Source: Leeuwenhoekiella marinoflava DSM 3653 | GTDB lineage: Bacteria > Bacteroidota > Bacteroidia > Flavobacteriales > Flavobacteriaceae | DNA length: 64,000 bases | Reading direction: 5' to 3' | Assembly: GCF_900129005.1 (NCBI RefSeq) | Contig: NZ_FQUN01000003.1 | Location: 62,001 to 126,000 of the forward strand | Shown here: positions 42,684 through 51,618 of the stretch, piece by piece | How positions within the stretch are numbered: the first letter of the stretch is position 1 | Layout of the letters: every line of letters begins with the position of its first letter | Notes under the pieces: generated by a model | The model's database searches: none | Told to the model about the DNA's origin: nothing | Seen by the model: the letters and a program-made list of their open reading frames with translations, nothing else | Position numbers and translations under genes: made by a program

Positions 42684-43679
42684 TTATTTTTCCAGTATGT
42701 GTAAGTATTCGGTTGTTGCGGTTGCTTTATGGTTTCTACTTTCTGTCCTATCTGCTTTAAAACGCTGATATTCTTTAGTGACTAAATCGTATTTTCCATA
42801 ACGCTTCATAATGCTTTTTAGGGTTTCTGCGGGCATAAGCCCCTCGTTATTATAACTCAAAAACACCGTTTTAAACTGTGCTGCTTCAATCAACTTTTCA
42901 AAGCTTTCTGCTACTTTAGTTTTACTGCAAAAAGCACTTTTTGAATACGCGGGCAAACCGGTTTTTCCTTTGGGTACAAAGGTATCTTTTTTTGCAATAG
43001 TATTGAGCACATGATAATTTGCTCCGTATTGGCGTGCGTTGTATGGCGGATCCAAATACAGAATATCGCCTTCAATATCAGTTATCAAGACATTACTATC
43101 CCGGTTATAAACCGAATGCTTTCCGGTAGTTATTTTAAAATTTGCCGGTTGAAGTTTTAATTCTTTTTGAGCCGATTTTTTAAGCTTTTTTAAATAAGCG
43201 CCATAAACCGAAGCCGTATTGGCAACCTTATCAGCGCTTTCTAAAAGACTTGCTAAAAGGAAAAAATAAAGATCGTCGCTAATTTCTTTCTTTGTAAACC
43301 ACAGCTCAATTTGTGCTCTAATGGCATCTATTTTTTTTCCATTTTCTGCAGAAAAATACAAGCGGTTTGAACTGCCTTTTTCGCTGTAATTCTTAAAAAT
43401 AAAACCCTTTTTAGCTGGAAGTGTATTCAGCTTTTCAATATAAAAATCAGCTTCAAGGGGAGTGTTGTTCTCTATATAATTTCGGTTTAATACATAACTG
43501 TAATATTCTAAATCGTTGGCAATAAGATTTTTTACAAGCGGCTTAAATGTTCTGCCTACACTACCCGTACCGGCAAACAAATCACAAAAAACTTGATCAG
43601 AAAGATCATCGCCACAAACCGTTTTTATATTGCCAAGTAGCCATTCTGAAAGTTTATGTTTTGAGCCTATATAATTCAT
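42684..43679 (-). CDS. D12-class N6-adenine DNA methyltransferase
   Basis: This enzyme transfers a methyl group from S-adenosylmethionine to adenine in a specific DNA sequence. The 331 residues begin MNYIGSKHKLSEWL. They have the SAM motif I DLFAGTGSVG (33-42) and the catalytic motif IV YLDPPYNARQYGANYH (DPPY 210-213), in the order of the D12/Dam-like class. The start overlaps the stop of the putative nuclease gene by 4 bp, so the two are made together. The recognition site cannot be read from sequence. This is most likely the protective half of a type II restriction-modification system. Confidence 0.92.
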   Translation of the reverse strand: MNYIGSKHKLSEWLLGNIKTVCGDDLSDQVFCDLFAGTGSVGRTFKPLVKNLIANDLEYYSYVLNRNYIENNTPLEADFYIEKLNTLPAKKGFIFKNYSEKGSSNRLYFSAENGKKIDAIRAQIELWFTKKEISDDLYFFLLASLLESADKVANTASVYGAYLKKLKKSAQKELKLQPANFKITTGKHSVYNRDSNVLITDIEGDILYLDPPYNARQYGANYHVLNTIAKKDTFVPKGKTGLPAYSKSAFCSKTKVAESFEKLIEAAQFKTVFLSYNNEGLMPAETLKSIMKRYGKYDLVTKEYQRFKADRTESRNHKATATTEYLHILEK

Positions 43680-44356
43680 CGTATCGCCCAGATTATATCA
43701 GAATAAGCCGGTTTTGTTTCTGTGATGTGTGGTCTTTTTAATTGCTCCGGATTGAATTCAGCTACATAATTTTCAATCACCATTCTTAGCCAGGCAATTT
43801 CAGCTTTCAGCTTATAATGATATCCATCTGTACTGTAAACAATAAGAAATAATCTGTTTTCGGTATGAAATCTTCTACCTGTGCTTTGATTTAAATACAG
43901 CCACTTGATGAGCTTCTGTTCGTGACTTTGTGCAAATGTCAAATTCCGCCCAAAGCCTCTTGGAAACTTTGTTGTTTTTAGATCAAATTTCACACGCTGA
44001 ATACTAAAATCTACCAAGCGATCTCTTTTATTCGTTGCGGCCACAACACCATCAAGCCCTATAAATAGTTGCTCTACAGCTCGCGCACTCCAGTAATTAT
44101 ACCAGCGATTAACGGTATAATAAAAGAAGTGCTTTTTATTTAAATCAAATTTCTTTACAGTAAGATCTATCCGCTCAATAAGGTCTTCAAACCCCTGAAT
44201 ATTATAAATAAAATTACTGTAATCATCCCAAGTATCGTTTTGCTTTCTAAACCAGAGATCTCTGTAAGGCCAGCGCTTCTTAAGCTCGGCCTCTAATTTT
44301 ATTAGGTCTAACTCTTTCAAAATAGTATCGCTATAGGTATGAGAATTGCTAACCAC
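43676..44356 (-). CDS. Putative type II restriction endonuclease (PD-(D/E)xK-like)
   Basis: I do not recognise a named family. The 226 residues contain a candidate nuclease core: Glu95 in ARAVEQLFIG, Asp116 in RLVDFSIQ and Asp125-Leu-Lys127 in VKFDLKTTKFP, an arrangement like PD-(D/E)xK enzymes. Position is the main support, because the gene overlaps the adenine methyltransferase by 4 bp. The start is GTG at 44356, inside the 3' end of the neighbouring gene (40-bp overlap); a later TTG start is possible. Trp/Tyr-rich flanks are notable. A nuclease role is likely but untested. Confidence 0.6.
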   Translation of the reverse strand: MVSNSHTYSDTILKELDLIKLEAELKKRWPYRDLWFRKQNDTWDDYSNFIYNIQGFEDLIERIDLTVKKFDLNKKHFFYYTVNRWYNYWSARAVEQLFIGLDGVVAATNKRDRLVDFSIQRVKFDLKTTKFPRGFGRNLTFAQSHEQKLIKWLYLNQSTGRRFHTENRLFLIVYSTDGYHYKLKAEIAWLRMVIENYVAEFNPEQLKRPHITETKPAYSDIIWAIR

Positions 44357-45270
44357 AAAATCATTTCTTTAAACCAAAAACTTTTACTGGTCTCTATGTA
44401 ACTAGCCGTTATGATTGCCAGCGGACCAAAGAAAAAATACAATTCGCTCCCGTCGTGTAAAGGTGCCAAAAATATGGCAATGGTTAACGCTACAAGCGAA
44501 CTGATTAAAATAAGAATATAAGAAGCTTTAAGGTTTTGGGGCGCATCAGAAATCTGAGCTAGATAACGTAACCCGCACCAGAGATAAAGTGCTAAAAAGA
44601 ACGATGCCGGGATTAATAATTTTATGGTGCTGTAATTTGTATAATCTAAAGTAGGCAACTCAATGTAATTGAGTGTAAACTCTAACGCGCCTTCATAATA
44701 TAAACTGAACGTAAACGTGAGTATAGCTACAACAAAAATACCGCCTAAAGGCATCAACCAGTTTTGGTATTCACCTCTGCCATAAAAGAGAATCGCAAAG
44801 TACAATACGATTAAAAAGAGGATACTCCAGAAAAAAAACAGCGACGCAATCGCTATCCAAAAAGCAGCATCAAATATTTTTTTACTGAAATCATTAGCAG
44901 ATTTTAAACTGATGATTCTGCGTAAGGCTAAAAAAACAAACACCCCCGAAAGTATCACTCCAGTATTGAAAAAACTTACTGGCACCGCAAACGTAAAACA
45001 TACGAATAAATATAAAATATAGGTGTTACGCTTGGTAAGTGTATTGCGTTTTACGACAAAATTGAGCACACCCAAAGAAAAAAGATAGACTAAAAGAACC
45101 ATAAATTGACTCAATATCCCATAAGTTGTTAACTCATAACGATCTGAAACAATATAAAATCCGGTAAAAAACACGACAACTGCTAAAACAATCATCGCAA
45201 AATTTATAGGTTTTGAAACGCCAAAAAAGCTTGTAAGCATCCTAGTTTTTTCTATTTTTGCATCGCACAA
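44317..45270 (-). CDS. DUF6427 membrane protein
   Basis: The 317-residue integral membrane protein has about eight to nine hydrophobic helices. It starts with MLTSFFGVSKPINFAMIVLA after a short polar run, and MLTSFF is likely the real start of the family (Met at residue 12). I believe it is DUF6427 (from memory), usually beside DUF6341 and purD in flavobacteria, as here. Function unknown. Its 3' end overlaps the nuclease gene by 40 bp. Confidence 0.8.
   Translation of the reverse strand: MCDAKIEKTRMLTSFFGVSKPINFAMIVLAVVVFFTGFYIVSDRYELTTYGILSQFMVLLVYLFSLGVLNFVVKRNTLTKRNTYILYLFVCFTFAVPVSFFNTGVILSGVFVFLALRRIISLKSANDFSKKIFDAAFWIAIASLFFFWSILFLIVLYFAILFYGRGEYQNWLMPLGGIFVVAILTFTFSLYYEGALEFTLNYIELPTLDYTNYSTIKLLIPASFFLALYLWCGLRYLAQISDAPQNLKASYILILISSLVALTIAIFLAPLHDGSELYFFFGPLAIITASYIETSKSFWFKEMILWLAILIPIAILF
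45231..45260 (+). promoter_or_regulatory. Promoter of the DUF6341 gene
   Basis: TTG (45231-45233) followed after 19 bases by TATTTTTG (45253-45260) is an exact flavobacterial promoter. It lies within the start of the divergent DUF6427 gene and gives a leader of about 55 bases. Confidence 0.65.
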
Positions 45271-45321
45271 GTTAAAATCAAATGTGCAAGTGTGGTAATC
45301 ACGTTGTAAAAGTATACAATT

Positions 45322-45537
45322 ATGGAATTGAAAGATTTATTTTACGGAATTCAAGATTTTTTTGTCAATGTAGCATTGGCACCTTTAGATGCAATTCGTG
45401 ATCTGCAAGACAGCAGCTGGTTTGCCGCAAACCTGTTAAATTTTGTTTTTATAATCATTGTATCTGTTGCATTTACATACTGGTGTATACAATTAAACAA
45501 ATTTGACAAAGACGAGCATCACAACATTCACGGTTAA
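45322..45537 (+). CDS. Small membrane protein DUF6341
   Basis: The 71-residue protein has an amphipathic start (MELKDLFYGIQDFFVNVALA), one clear membrane helix (about 37-56, LLNFVFIIIVSVAFTYWCIQ) and a charged tail ending DEHHNIHG. I recall this family as DUF6341, conserved next to purD and DUF6427 in flavobacteria. It has its own promoter and a strong terminator. Function unknown. Confidence 0.82.
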   Translation: MELKDLFYGIQDFFVNVALAPLDAIRDLQDSSWFAANLLNFVFIIIVSVAFTYWCIQLNKFDKDEHHNIHG

Positions 45538-45562
45538 GATTTAATCTTGAATACAACATATT

Positions 45563-45590
45563 AAAAAAAGCCTGCTAGCAGGCTTTTTTT
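45563..45590. terminator. Bidirectional terminator between DUF6341 and purD
   Basis: A perfect palindrome, AAAAAAAGCCTGCT and its complement, spans 45563-45590, with seven A and seven T residues at the ends. It serves both convergent genes. Confidence 0.93.
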
Positions 45591-45610
45591 AATACCATTT
45601 CTTTTCTATC

Positions 45611-46882
45611 TTATAAATCAAAACCTATATCTGTACGGTAATTCATTTGATCAAATTGGATTTTTTTGATATTAGTATATGAAGTTTTAAGTGCTTCTCT
45701 AAAATCATCATTTAATGACGTCACAGCCATTACTCGCCCACCGGAAGTAACAACATCTCCATCTTTTAAACTTGTCCCTGCGTGAAAAACTAGAGAGCCT
45801 TCAACATTCTCGCTGCCCGTAAGTACTTTTCCTTTTTGATAAGCTTCAGGATAACCACCACTTACAAGCATTACAGTTGCTGCAGAACGCGGATCAAGAT
45901 CAAGATCAATCTCATCTAATTTTTGAGCGGCTACTTTTTCAAAAACTGAAACCAGGTCGTTTTTAATTCTAGGCAGTACAACTTCTGTTTCCGGGTCCCC
46001 CATACGTACGTTGTATTCTATCACTTTAGGCTCATCTCCTATTTTAATCAAACCAATGAAAATAAAACCTTTGTATTCTATTTGTTCAGCTTTTAAGCCA
46101 TCTACCGTAGGCTTTATAATTCGATTTTCTATTTTTTCCATTAAGGCAGCGTCTGCGAATGGTACCGGAGAGATCGCTCCCATTCCACCGGTATTTAGGC
46201 CTTTATCGCCTTCGCCAATACGCTTATAATCTTTTGCAGTAGGTAGGGTGATGTAATTTTTACCATCAGTAAGTACAAACACACTGAGTTCTATACCATC
46301 TAAAAATTCTTCAATCACAACCGTTTCACTTGCTGCACCAAATTTTTTATTGGTCAACATATCTGTTAATTCGGCTTTTGCTTCATCAAGATCATTCAGG
46401 ATCACCACACCTTTTCCGGCTGCTAATCCATCTGCTTTCAATACATACGGTGGTTTCAATTCTTCTAAAAATGATTTACCGGCCTCTAAACTTTCGGCTT
46501 TAAAACTTTCGTAAGCTGCTGTTGGGATGTTGTACATCGCCATAAATTCTTTAGCACGCTCTTTACTCCCTTCTAGCAAAGCTCCACGTTTTGACGGACC
46601 AATAACAGCAATTTCGCTAAGTGCAACATCGTTCTTAAAAAAGTCATAAACCCCATGTACCAGCGGATCTTCTGGCCCTACTACTACCATGGTGATGTTC
46701 TCATCAAGAACCAGCTTTTTAATCGCTTCAAAATCAGTTACACCAATTTCTACGTTTGTGGCTAATGCAGCAGTACCGGCGTTCCCGGGAGCTACAAATA
46801 GACGATCACATTTAGAACTCTGTGCAATTTTATAGGCAAAGGTGTGTTCACGACCACCGGCACCAAGAATGAGAATATTCAT
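45611..46882 (-). CDS. purD: Phosphoribosylamine-glycine ligase
   Basis: GAR synthetase, second step of purine synthesis: phosphoribosylamine + glycine + ATP. The 423 residues are full length, starting MNILILGAGGREHTFAYKIA. The ATP-grasp parts are seen in PPYVLKADGLAAGKGVVIL, EEFLDGIELSVFVLTDGKNY and the metal-binding EYNVRMGDPETEVVLPR. Gene lies convergent to DUF6341. Very secure. Confidence 0.98.
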   Translation of the reverse strand: MNILILGAGGREHTFAYKIAQSSKCDRLFVAPGNAGTAALATNVEIGVTDFEAIKKLVLDENITMVVVGPEDPLVHGVYDFFKNDVALSEIAVIGPSKRGALLEGSKERAKEFMAMYNIPTAAYESFKAESLEAGKSFLEELKPPYVLKADGLAAGKGVVILNDLDEAKAELTDMLTNKKFGAASETVVIEEFLDGIELSVFVLTDGKNYITLPTAKDYKRIGEGDKGLNTGGMGAISPVPFADAALMEKIENRIIKPTVDGLKAEQIEYKGFIFIGLIKIGDEPKVIEYNVRMGDPETEVVLPRIKNDLVSVFEKVAAQKLDEIDLDLDPRSAATVMLVSGGYPEAYQKGKVLTGSENVEGSLVFHAGTSLKDGDVVTSGGRVMAVTSLNDDFREALKTSYTNIKKIQFDQMNYRTDIGFDL

Positions 46883-46910
46883 CGTAATAGCTTAAGATTT
46901 AATTAAGCTT

Positions 46911-46918
46911 CAAAAATA
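46911..46918 (-). promoter_or_regulatory. purD promoter -7 element
   Basis: Minus-strand TATTTTTG (46918-46911) matches TAnnTTTG exactly, 29 bp upstream of the purD start. No clear -33 TTG. Confidence 0.4.
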
Positions 46919-46952
46919 AATGTTTGTAAATTGACCTACTAATTTTAGTCTT

Positions 46953-48251
46953 GTGAATTTAACCAACCTCAGTTTACAGCTTACCGGATATGATATCACT
47001 ACCGCGAAAAAAGAACTGAAGGGGCACCAGCAGCGCATAACTAAAGATTATCGGGATTATATTGAAGAGAAAAAAGCTGAAATTTTAGCGTTTCATCTTA
47101 AAAACAATATTTTCTATTCAGCTTTGGTAGGAAATAAACCTCAAAATTGGAAACAGCTGCCGGTGTTGACCAAGCAAGATTTGCAGCAACCACTACAAAA
47201 TAGATTATCAAAAGGTTTTTCTGCAAAAAATACACACGTTCACAAAACCTCCGGTTCGTCTGGACAGCCGTTTATCTTTGCCAAAGACAAATTTGCTCAC
47301 GCGCTCACTTGGGCTTCTATTAGCGATTTATACGCGTCAAAGGGATTAGACCTCAACACTTCTCACGAAGCGCGTTTTTACGGCATCCCAAATCAGGGAT
47401 TAGTGCATTATAAAGAGCGTTTAAAAGATTTACTGAGCAATCGCTACCGGTTTTCAATTTTTAATACCTCTTCTGAAAATTTTGAACAGTTTATTAATAG
47501 TTTTCAATCGAATAAATTTGGTCACCTCAACGGCTACACCAGTACCTTAGTTCTGTTTGCAAAGTATCTGGCTGAAAAAAACCTGATTTTAAAAGACCTT
47601 TGCCCTAGCCTTACACACTGTATTGTGACTGCAGAAATGCTTTTCAAAGAAGATCTGAAGTTATTAAAAAAACAATTTGGTGTAAATATTCTCAACGAAT
47701 ACGGTTCTTCAGAAACCGGTATTTTAGCTTTTGGCCCCGCCGAAGAAGCGCTAAAAATTGATACTAGATTACAATATATTGAGATTCTTGATAAAAACAA
47801 TAAACCGGTTGCAAATGGAACTTCGGGAAAGATTGTTGTGACTTCTTTATTCAACAAAGCGCATCCCTTTATTCGCTATGAAATAGGAGATCTAGGAACT
47901 TTAAGTCTTGTAAATGATCAACCGGTTCTAACCAAATTAGAAGGGAGATTAGGTGATTTTGCATTGCTTCCTGACGGAAAAAAAATCCCGGCGCTGGCTT
48001 TTTATTACGTGACCAAAGAAATCATCAAAGACACTGCAAATGTGAAAGAGTTTGTAATTATTCAAAATCAGCCGGATACTTTTACCATTGATTATGTTGC
48101 TGATACTGAGTTTTCAAATGCTGAAATTGAAAAAATAAAAAAAGCGATAACTGTTCATTTAAATGCAAATCTTCAGGTAGTTGTCAATAAAAAAAACAGC
48201 TTAGACCGAAGCAAACGCGGTAAATTGGAACAGTTTAGACGCACGTTTTAA
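46953..48251 (+). CDS. CapK/PaaK-like AMP-binding protein
   Basis: Member of the phenylacetate-CoA ligase-like (CapK) branch of adenylate-forming enzymes, often found in polysaccharide clusters. The 432 residues contain the Ser/Gly-rich P-loop HKTSGSSGQPFIF (about 100-112), LNEYGSSETGILAFGPAEE and the hinge-like region RYEIGDLGTLSLV with KLEGRLGD. The start is GTG at 46953, since no ATG precedes the conserved part. Its role may be activating an acid for attachment to sugar; that is inference. It is convergent with the GT2 gene, sharing 4 bp at the stops. Confidence 0.85.
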   Translation: MNLTNLSLQLTGYDITTAKKELKGHQQRITKDYRDYIEEKKAEILAFHLKNNIFYSALVGNKPQNWKQLPVLTKQDLQQPLQNRLSKGFSAKNTHVHKTSGSSGQPFIFAKDKFAHALTWASISDLYASKGLDLNTSHEARFYGIPNQGLVHYKERLKDLLSNRYRFSIFNTSSENFEQFINSFQSNKFGHLNGYTSTLVLFAKYLAEKNLILKDLCPSLTHCIVTAEMLFKEDLKLLKKQFGVNILNEYGSSETGILAFGPAEEALKIDTRLQYIEILDKNNKPVANGTSGKIVVTSLFNKAHPFIRYEIGDLGTLSLVNDQPVLTKLEGRLGDFALLPDGKKIPALAFYYVTKEIIKDTANVKEFVIIQNQPDTFTIDYVADTEFSNAEIEKIKKAITVHLNANLQVVVNKKNSLDRSKRGKLEQFRRTF

Positions 48252-49018
48252 TTTCGGTATTTGATAAAGCCTTTATATGCCCAGCAGCTCATATAATATA
48301 CGGAGTCTATAAACGATAAACCTTCAACTTCTCGGTAGAATTTCCATTGATATTTGAGTAAACTTTTTTTATTTCGGGAAAGTGAATTTCTTCTGATTCT
48401 GTAAATCGCCAACGGTTTTTGAATGCCGTGAGCAAAATCAATTTCCTTTAAATATTGTAGCCATAAACCCATATCCTGACGTTTTTGAATAAGCGGCATA
48501 TACTTTTTGCCCAACTTCTCAATGTCTAGAAAAGCTGTCAAACAACTGATGGAATTACTTTTTAAAATATCTGTATAACTCACCTTTCGCGGCACGATAA
48601 AATCGGATAAATAAGGTTTTAAATTTTCATCTAAACGCCGGTAGGAAGCAAAAACAAAACGATGTTTTTTTGCTTCAGCAATACTCGTTTCTAAAAACTC
48701 TGAAAACCAAATATCATCAGCATCTAGAAAAGTCAGGTAGATTCCCTGTGCTTGTTTTATTCCTAAGTTTCGAGCGTTTGCCGGACCTTTATTTTCAGTT
48801 AGTGGAAAGCATTTTATACGGGTATCTTCAGCTTGTAATTTCTGTATATACGCAACGGTATCGTCTGATGAAGCATCATCAACAATGAGCATTTCCCAGT
48901 CTGTCACGGTCTGATTTTGAACAGAGGCAATGGTTTCAGCAATAAACTTTTCAGAATTAAAACTGGGTGTAACAATAGAAACCAACGGTCGGTCGCTAAT
49001 AGGCTTTTTTATCGCCAT
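48248..49018 (-). CDS. Glycosyltransferase family 2
   Basis: GT-A fold enzyme, adding one sugar to the growing polysaccharide repeat unit. The 256 residues begin with VSIVTPSFNSEKFIAETIAS and carry the nucleotide-sugar site LIVDDASSDDTV and the metal-binding LTFLDADDIWF. It overlaps the initiating phosphotransferase by 23 bp and so is translated just after it. The donor sugar is unknown. Confidence 0.93.
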   Translation of the reverse strand: MAIKKPISDRPLVSIVTPSFNSEKFIAETIASVQNQTVTDWEMLIVDDASSDDTVAYIQKLQAEDTRIKCFPLTENKGPANARNLGIKQAQGIYLTFLDADDIWFSEFLETSIAEAKKHRFVFASYRRLDENLKPYLSDFIVPRKVSYTDILKSNSISCLTAFLDIEKLGKKYMPLIQKRQDMGLWLQYLKEIDFAHGIQKPLAIYRIRRNSLSRNKKSLLKYQWKFYREVEGLSFIDSVYYMSCWAYKGFIKYRN

Positions 49019-50348
49019 AAATCACTTGAAAAAAGGTTTTGGCTATAATACGCAGATCCATTAGAATAGACCAGTTTTCTACATAAAATATATCAAAACG
49101 TACCCTGTTTTTAATATCGAGCTTGGTTTCTATCCCACCGCGATACCCGCTTACTTGCGCTAATCCGGTAATCCCGGGCTTAACCAGATGACGCACCATA
49201 AATTTGTCGACTTGATTTTTAAATGAATGTGTGTGACTTACCATATGTGGTCGCGGCCCTACCACAGACATATCACCCATAAATACATTATAAAATTGAG
49301 GTAACTCGTCAATACTGGTTCGTCTTAAAAATTTACCCAGTTTAGTCGTGCGCATATCGTTTTTACAAGCCTGTAGGTTATTCGCATCTTTATTTACAGT
49401 CATAGACCGGAATTTATAACAGTAAAATTCTGTACCTTCAATACCGTTTCGCTTTTGCCTGAAAAAGAGTGGTCCTTTTGAGCTTAACGGAATAATAAGC
49501 GCCAATAACGGTGTAAGCCAAGACAGTATAAATACAATAACCAAAGACGAAAACACAATATCCAAAAAACGTTTCAGAAATAAATTGACAGGTGTGTCTA
49601 TCGGTAAGGTTCTCAATGCCAAAATGGGTGTGATTCCGTAGTATTGAAAGTCCATTTTCTTGGTGAAAATATCTTTATTATCCGGTAGGAATTTTAAGGC
49701 AATAAGGTTGTTATCAGCAAACTGAATCAATTCTTTAATTTCTTTATTCTTCAATTCTGCCACAGAACAGTAAATCTGATGAACTGAATTTTTTAGCGTA
49801 AAATTGATCACGTCATCAACACTTGCTTCTTTACTTCTCAAATCAAAATTTTCAACAAACTGAAACCCGTATGCCGGATTGTACCTGAAAAAGTTTTTGA
49901 GTTGTTCGGTTTTTGGGTTCTTCCCTAAAATAATTACCCGAATAGTATCTCCACCTAATTGCTTTCGGTATTTCTTTCGCAGATTAAATATTAAAATTTT
50001 AATCAGGGCTATTATACCTAGTGCTAAACACGCATATTCTAAAACTGCTGAAACAACTATATCGATTTCGTTAAAAATGCCAAAAAAAGTAAAAAGACAT
50101 AAAATCAATAATAAGAATTGTCTAAAAATCTTAGATAAGATTTTTAAAAATGGTGTAAATCTATATACCTTATAAAAGCCAAAACCTACTGTTGTTACAA
50201 GCCAAGCAAAGGTTATATAAACCGCAAAAAGTTTATAATTAGGAGTAGATAAGTCAAATAAAAGTCCTAGAATGAGGAGTGTACTTATATCTATAAAACC
50301 TACGATAGGTTGTAATAGGTGATTATGCTTAGTTCCTTTTACATTCAT
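48996..50348 (-). CDS. Polyprenyl glycosylphosphotransferase (WcaJ-like)
   Basis: Initiating enzyme that transfers a sugar 1-phosphate onto undecaprenyl phosphate, starting the exopolysaccharide unit. The 450 residues have four to five N-terminal helices (about 10-130) and a Rossmann-like middle part (IRVIILGKNPKTEQLK). The bacterial sugar transferase domain follows (about 258-450), with KRFLDIVFSS, FFRQKRNGIEG, YKFRSM, RTSIDELPQFYNVFMGDMS and VGPRP. The catalytic Asp-Glu pair (DELPQ) is present. Sugar specificity is not deducible. Confidence 0.94.
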   Translation of the reverse strand: MNVKGTKHNHLLQPIVGFIDISTLLILGLLFDLSTPNYKLFAVYITFAWLVTTVGFGFYKVYRFTPFLKILSKIFRQFLLLILCLFTFFGIFNEIDIVVSAVLEYACLALGIIALIKILIFNLRKKYRKQLGGDTIRVIILGKNPKTEQLKNFFRYNPAYGFQFVENFDLRSKEASVDDVINFTLKNSVHQIYCSVAELKNKEIKELIQFADNNLIALKFLPDNKDIFTKKMDFQYYGITPILALRTLPIDTPVNLFLKRFLDIVFSSLVIVFILSWLTPLLALIIPLSSKGPLFFRQKRNGIEGTEFYCYKFRSMTVNKDANNLQACKNDMRTTKLGKFLRRTSIDELPQFYNVFMGDMSVVGPRPHMVSHTHSFKNQVDKFMVRHLVKPGITGLAQVSGYRGGIETKLDIKNRVRFDIFYVENWSILMDLRIIAKTFFQVIYGDKKAY

Positions 50349-50538
50349 AAGCGGGCAGCTTGGAGCAAATTGGATTTGGTTAAACGAATCAAATTTAATA
50401 AAAGAAATAGGTTTGTAATGCTAATATTTACCAATAGATAAAAAAACGAAATCTGTCTACTACTTGTTTATTATAAGATTCTCTTGCAATCTTGTATGTT
50501 TACACAAATAATAACCTCTAAGATCTACACCTTTTTAC

Positions 50539-51618
50539 ATGAATAAATTAAACGTAATTCATATTGTAGAAGCTTTAGGCGGTGGTGTTTACAGCTACTT
50601 TATCAATCTGACTCACGTACTTTGTGAAGATCCAAATCTTGAGGTTACGGTCATTTATAGTGATCAACGTAAAGAAATTAATCCCAAACAAATTGCAAAA
50701 GATTTTCATCCTAATACACGCTTGATCAGTTTGCCCATGCAACGCGAAATCAGTCTTAAACGAGACTGGAATGCCTTAAAAAACATCAGACAAACTCTTC
50801 TTAAAATAAAGCCAGATGTGCTGCATTTGCATTCTTCTAAAGCGGGAATTCTTGGTAGATTTGCTTATATTTTTTCTCCTTCGCTTAAGGTAAAATTATT
50901 TTATACGCCACACGGATTTTCATTCTTACGGAAAGACATTGGTGCCTTAAAAAGATTAGCTTTCTATCTCATTGAATTTATAAGTCAAAAGTTGAGTGGC
51001 GGAACCCTCATTGCCTGCGGAGATACCGAATTGACATATGCTAAAAAAATAGGCCCTGCACTACTTGTAAGAAATGGAATTAAGTACAATCCTGAGCTCA
51101 AAAAGCGTCTAAAAGCAAATACTGAAATTAAGAAAATAGGAACTCTTGGTCGAATCACGTATGCCCGCAATCCCGGTTTATTTAATAAAATTGCGCTTGC
51201 AAATCCGGATATTAACTTTGTTTGGATAGGTGATGGCGAACTTAGAAAGCTTTTAACTGCGCTCAATATTGAAATCACAGGATGGTTTAATACACAACCT
51301 GAAGGTTTGCATGAATTAGAAAAATTAGATCTGTATTTGCAAACTTCGCTATGGGAAGGTTTACCCTTTGCATTACTGGAAGCTTCGGCATGTGAAATTC
51401 CTATTCTGGCTACAAATATTATTGGGAATAAAGACATTATAACTTCTGGAAAAACAGGATTTTTATTTGAAAATCTGAAGGAATTTAACGAAACGCTAGA
51501 GCTTCTAAAACCAGCAACGATTAGAGAACAAATGGGCAGCGCAGCGGCAAAGCGCACAGCACTTTTATTCAACAGTAATCTAAACTTTAAAAAGCTTATT
51601 TCAATTTATCAAGCTTAA
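50539..51618 (+). CDS. Glycosyltransferase family 4/1
   Basis: GT-B fold enzyme of the polysaccharide cluster. The 359 residues show the N-terminal acceptor domain (IVEALGGGVYSYFINLTHVL, VLHLHSSKAGILGRFAYIF, FYTPHGFSFLRKD). The C-terminal donor domain has IGTLGRITYARNPGLFNKIA, FVWIGDGELR, and the EX7E-like TSLWEGLPFALLEASACEIP. It resembles CapM/WcfG-type transferases. It is convergent with the O-antigen ligase-like gene, overlapping it by 23 bp. Confidence 0.93.
   Translation: MNKLNVIHIVEALGGGVYSYFINLTHVLCEDPNLEVTVIYSDQRKEINPKQIAKDFHPNTRLISLPMQREISLKRDWNALKNIRQTLLKIKPDVLHLHSSKAGILGRFAYIFSPSLKVKLFYTPHGFSFLRKDIGALKRLAFYLIEFISQKLSGGTLIACGDTELTYAKKIGPALLVRNGIKYNPELKKRLKANTEIKKIGTLGRITYARNPGLFNKIALANPDINFVWIGDGELRKLLTALNIEITGWFNTQPEGLHELEKLDLYLQTSLWEGLPFALLEASACEIPILATNIIGNKDIITSGKTGFLFENLKEFNETLELLKPATIREQMGSAAAKRTALLFNSNLNFKKLISIYQA

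Noticed and set aside
50985-51572. 195-codon minus-strand frame
   Set aside because: Antisense shadow of the GT4 gene, whose motifs are intact; no family features in the shadow frame.
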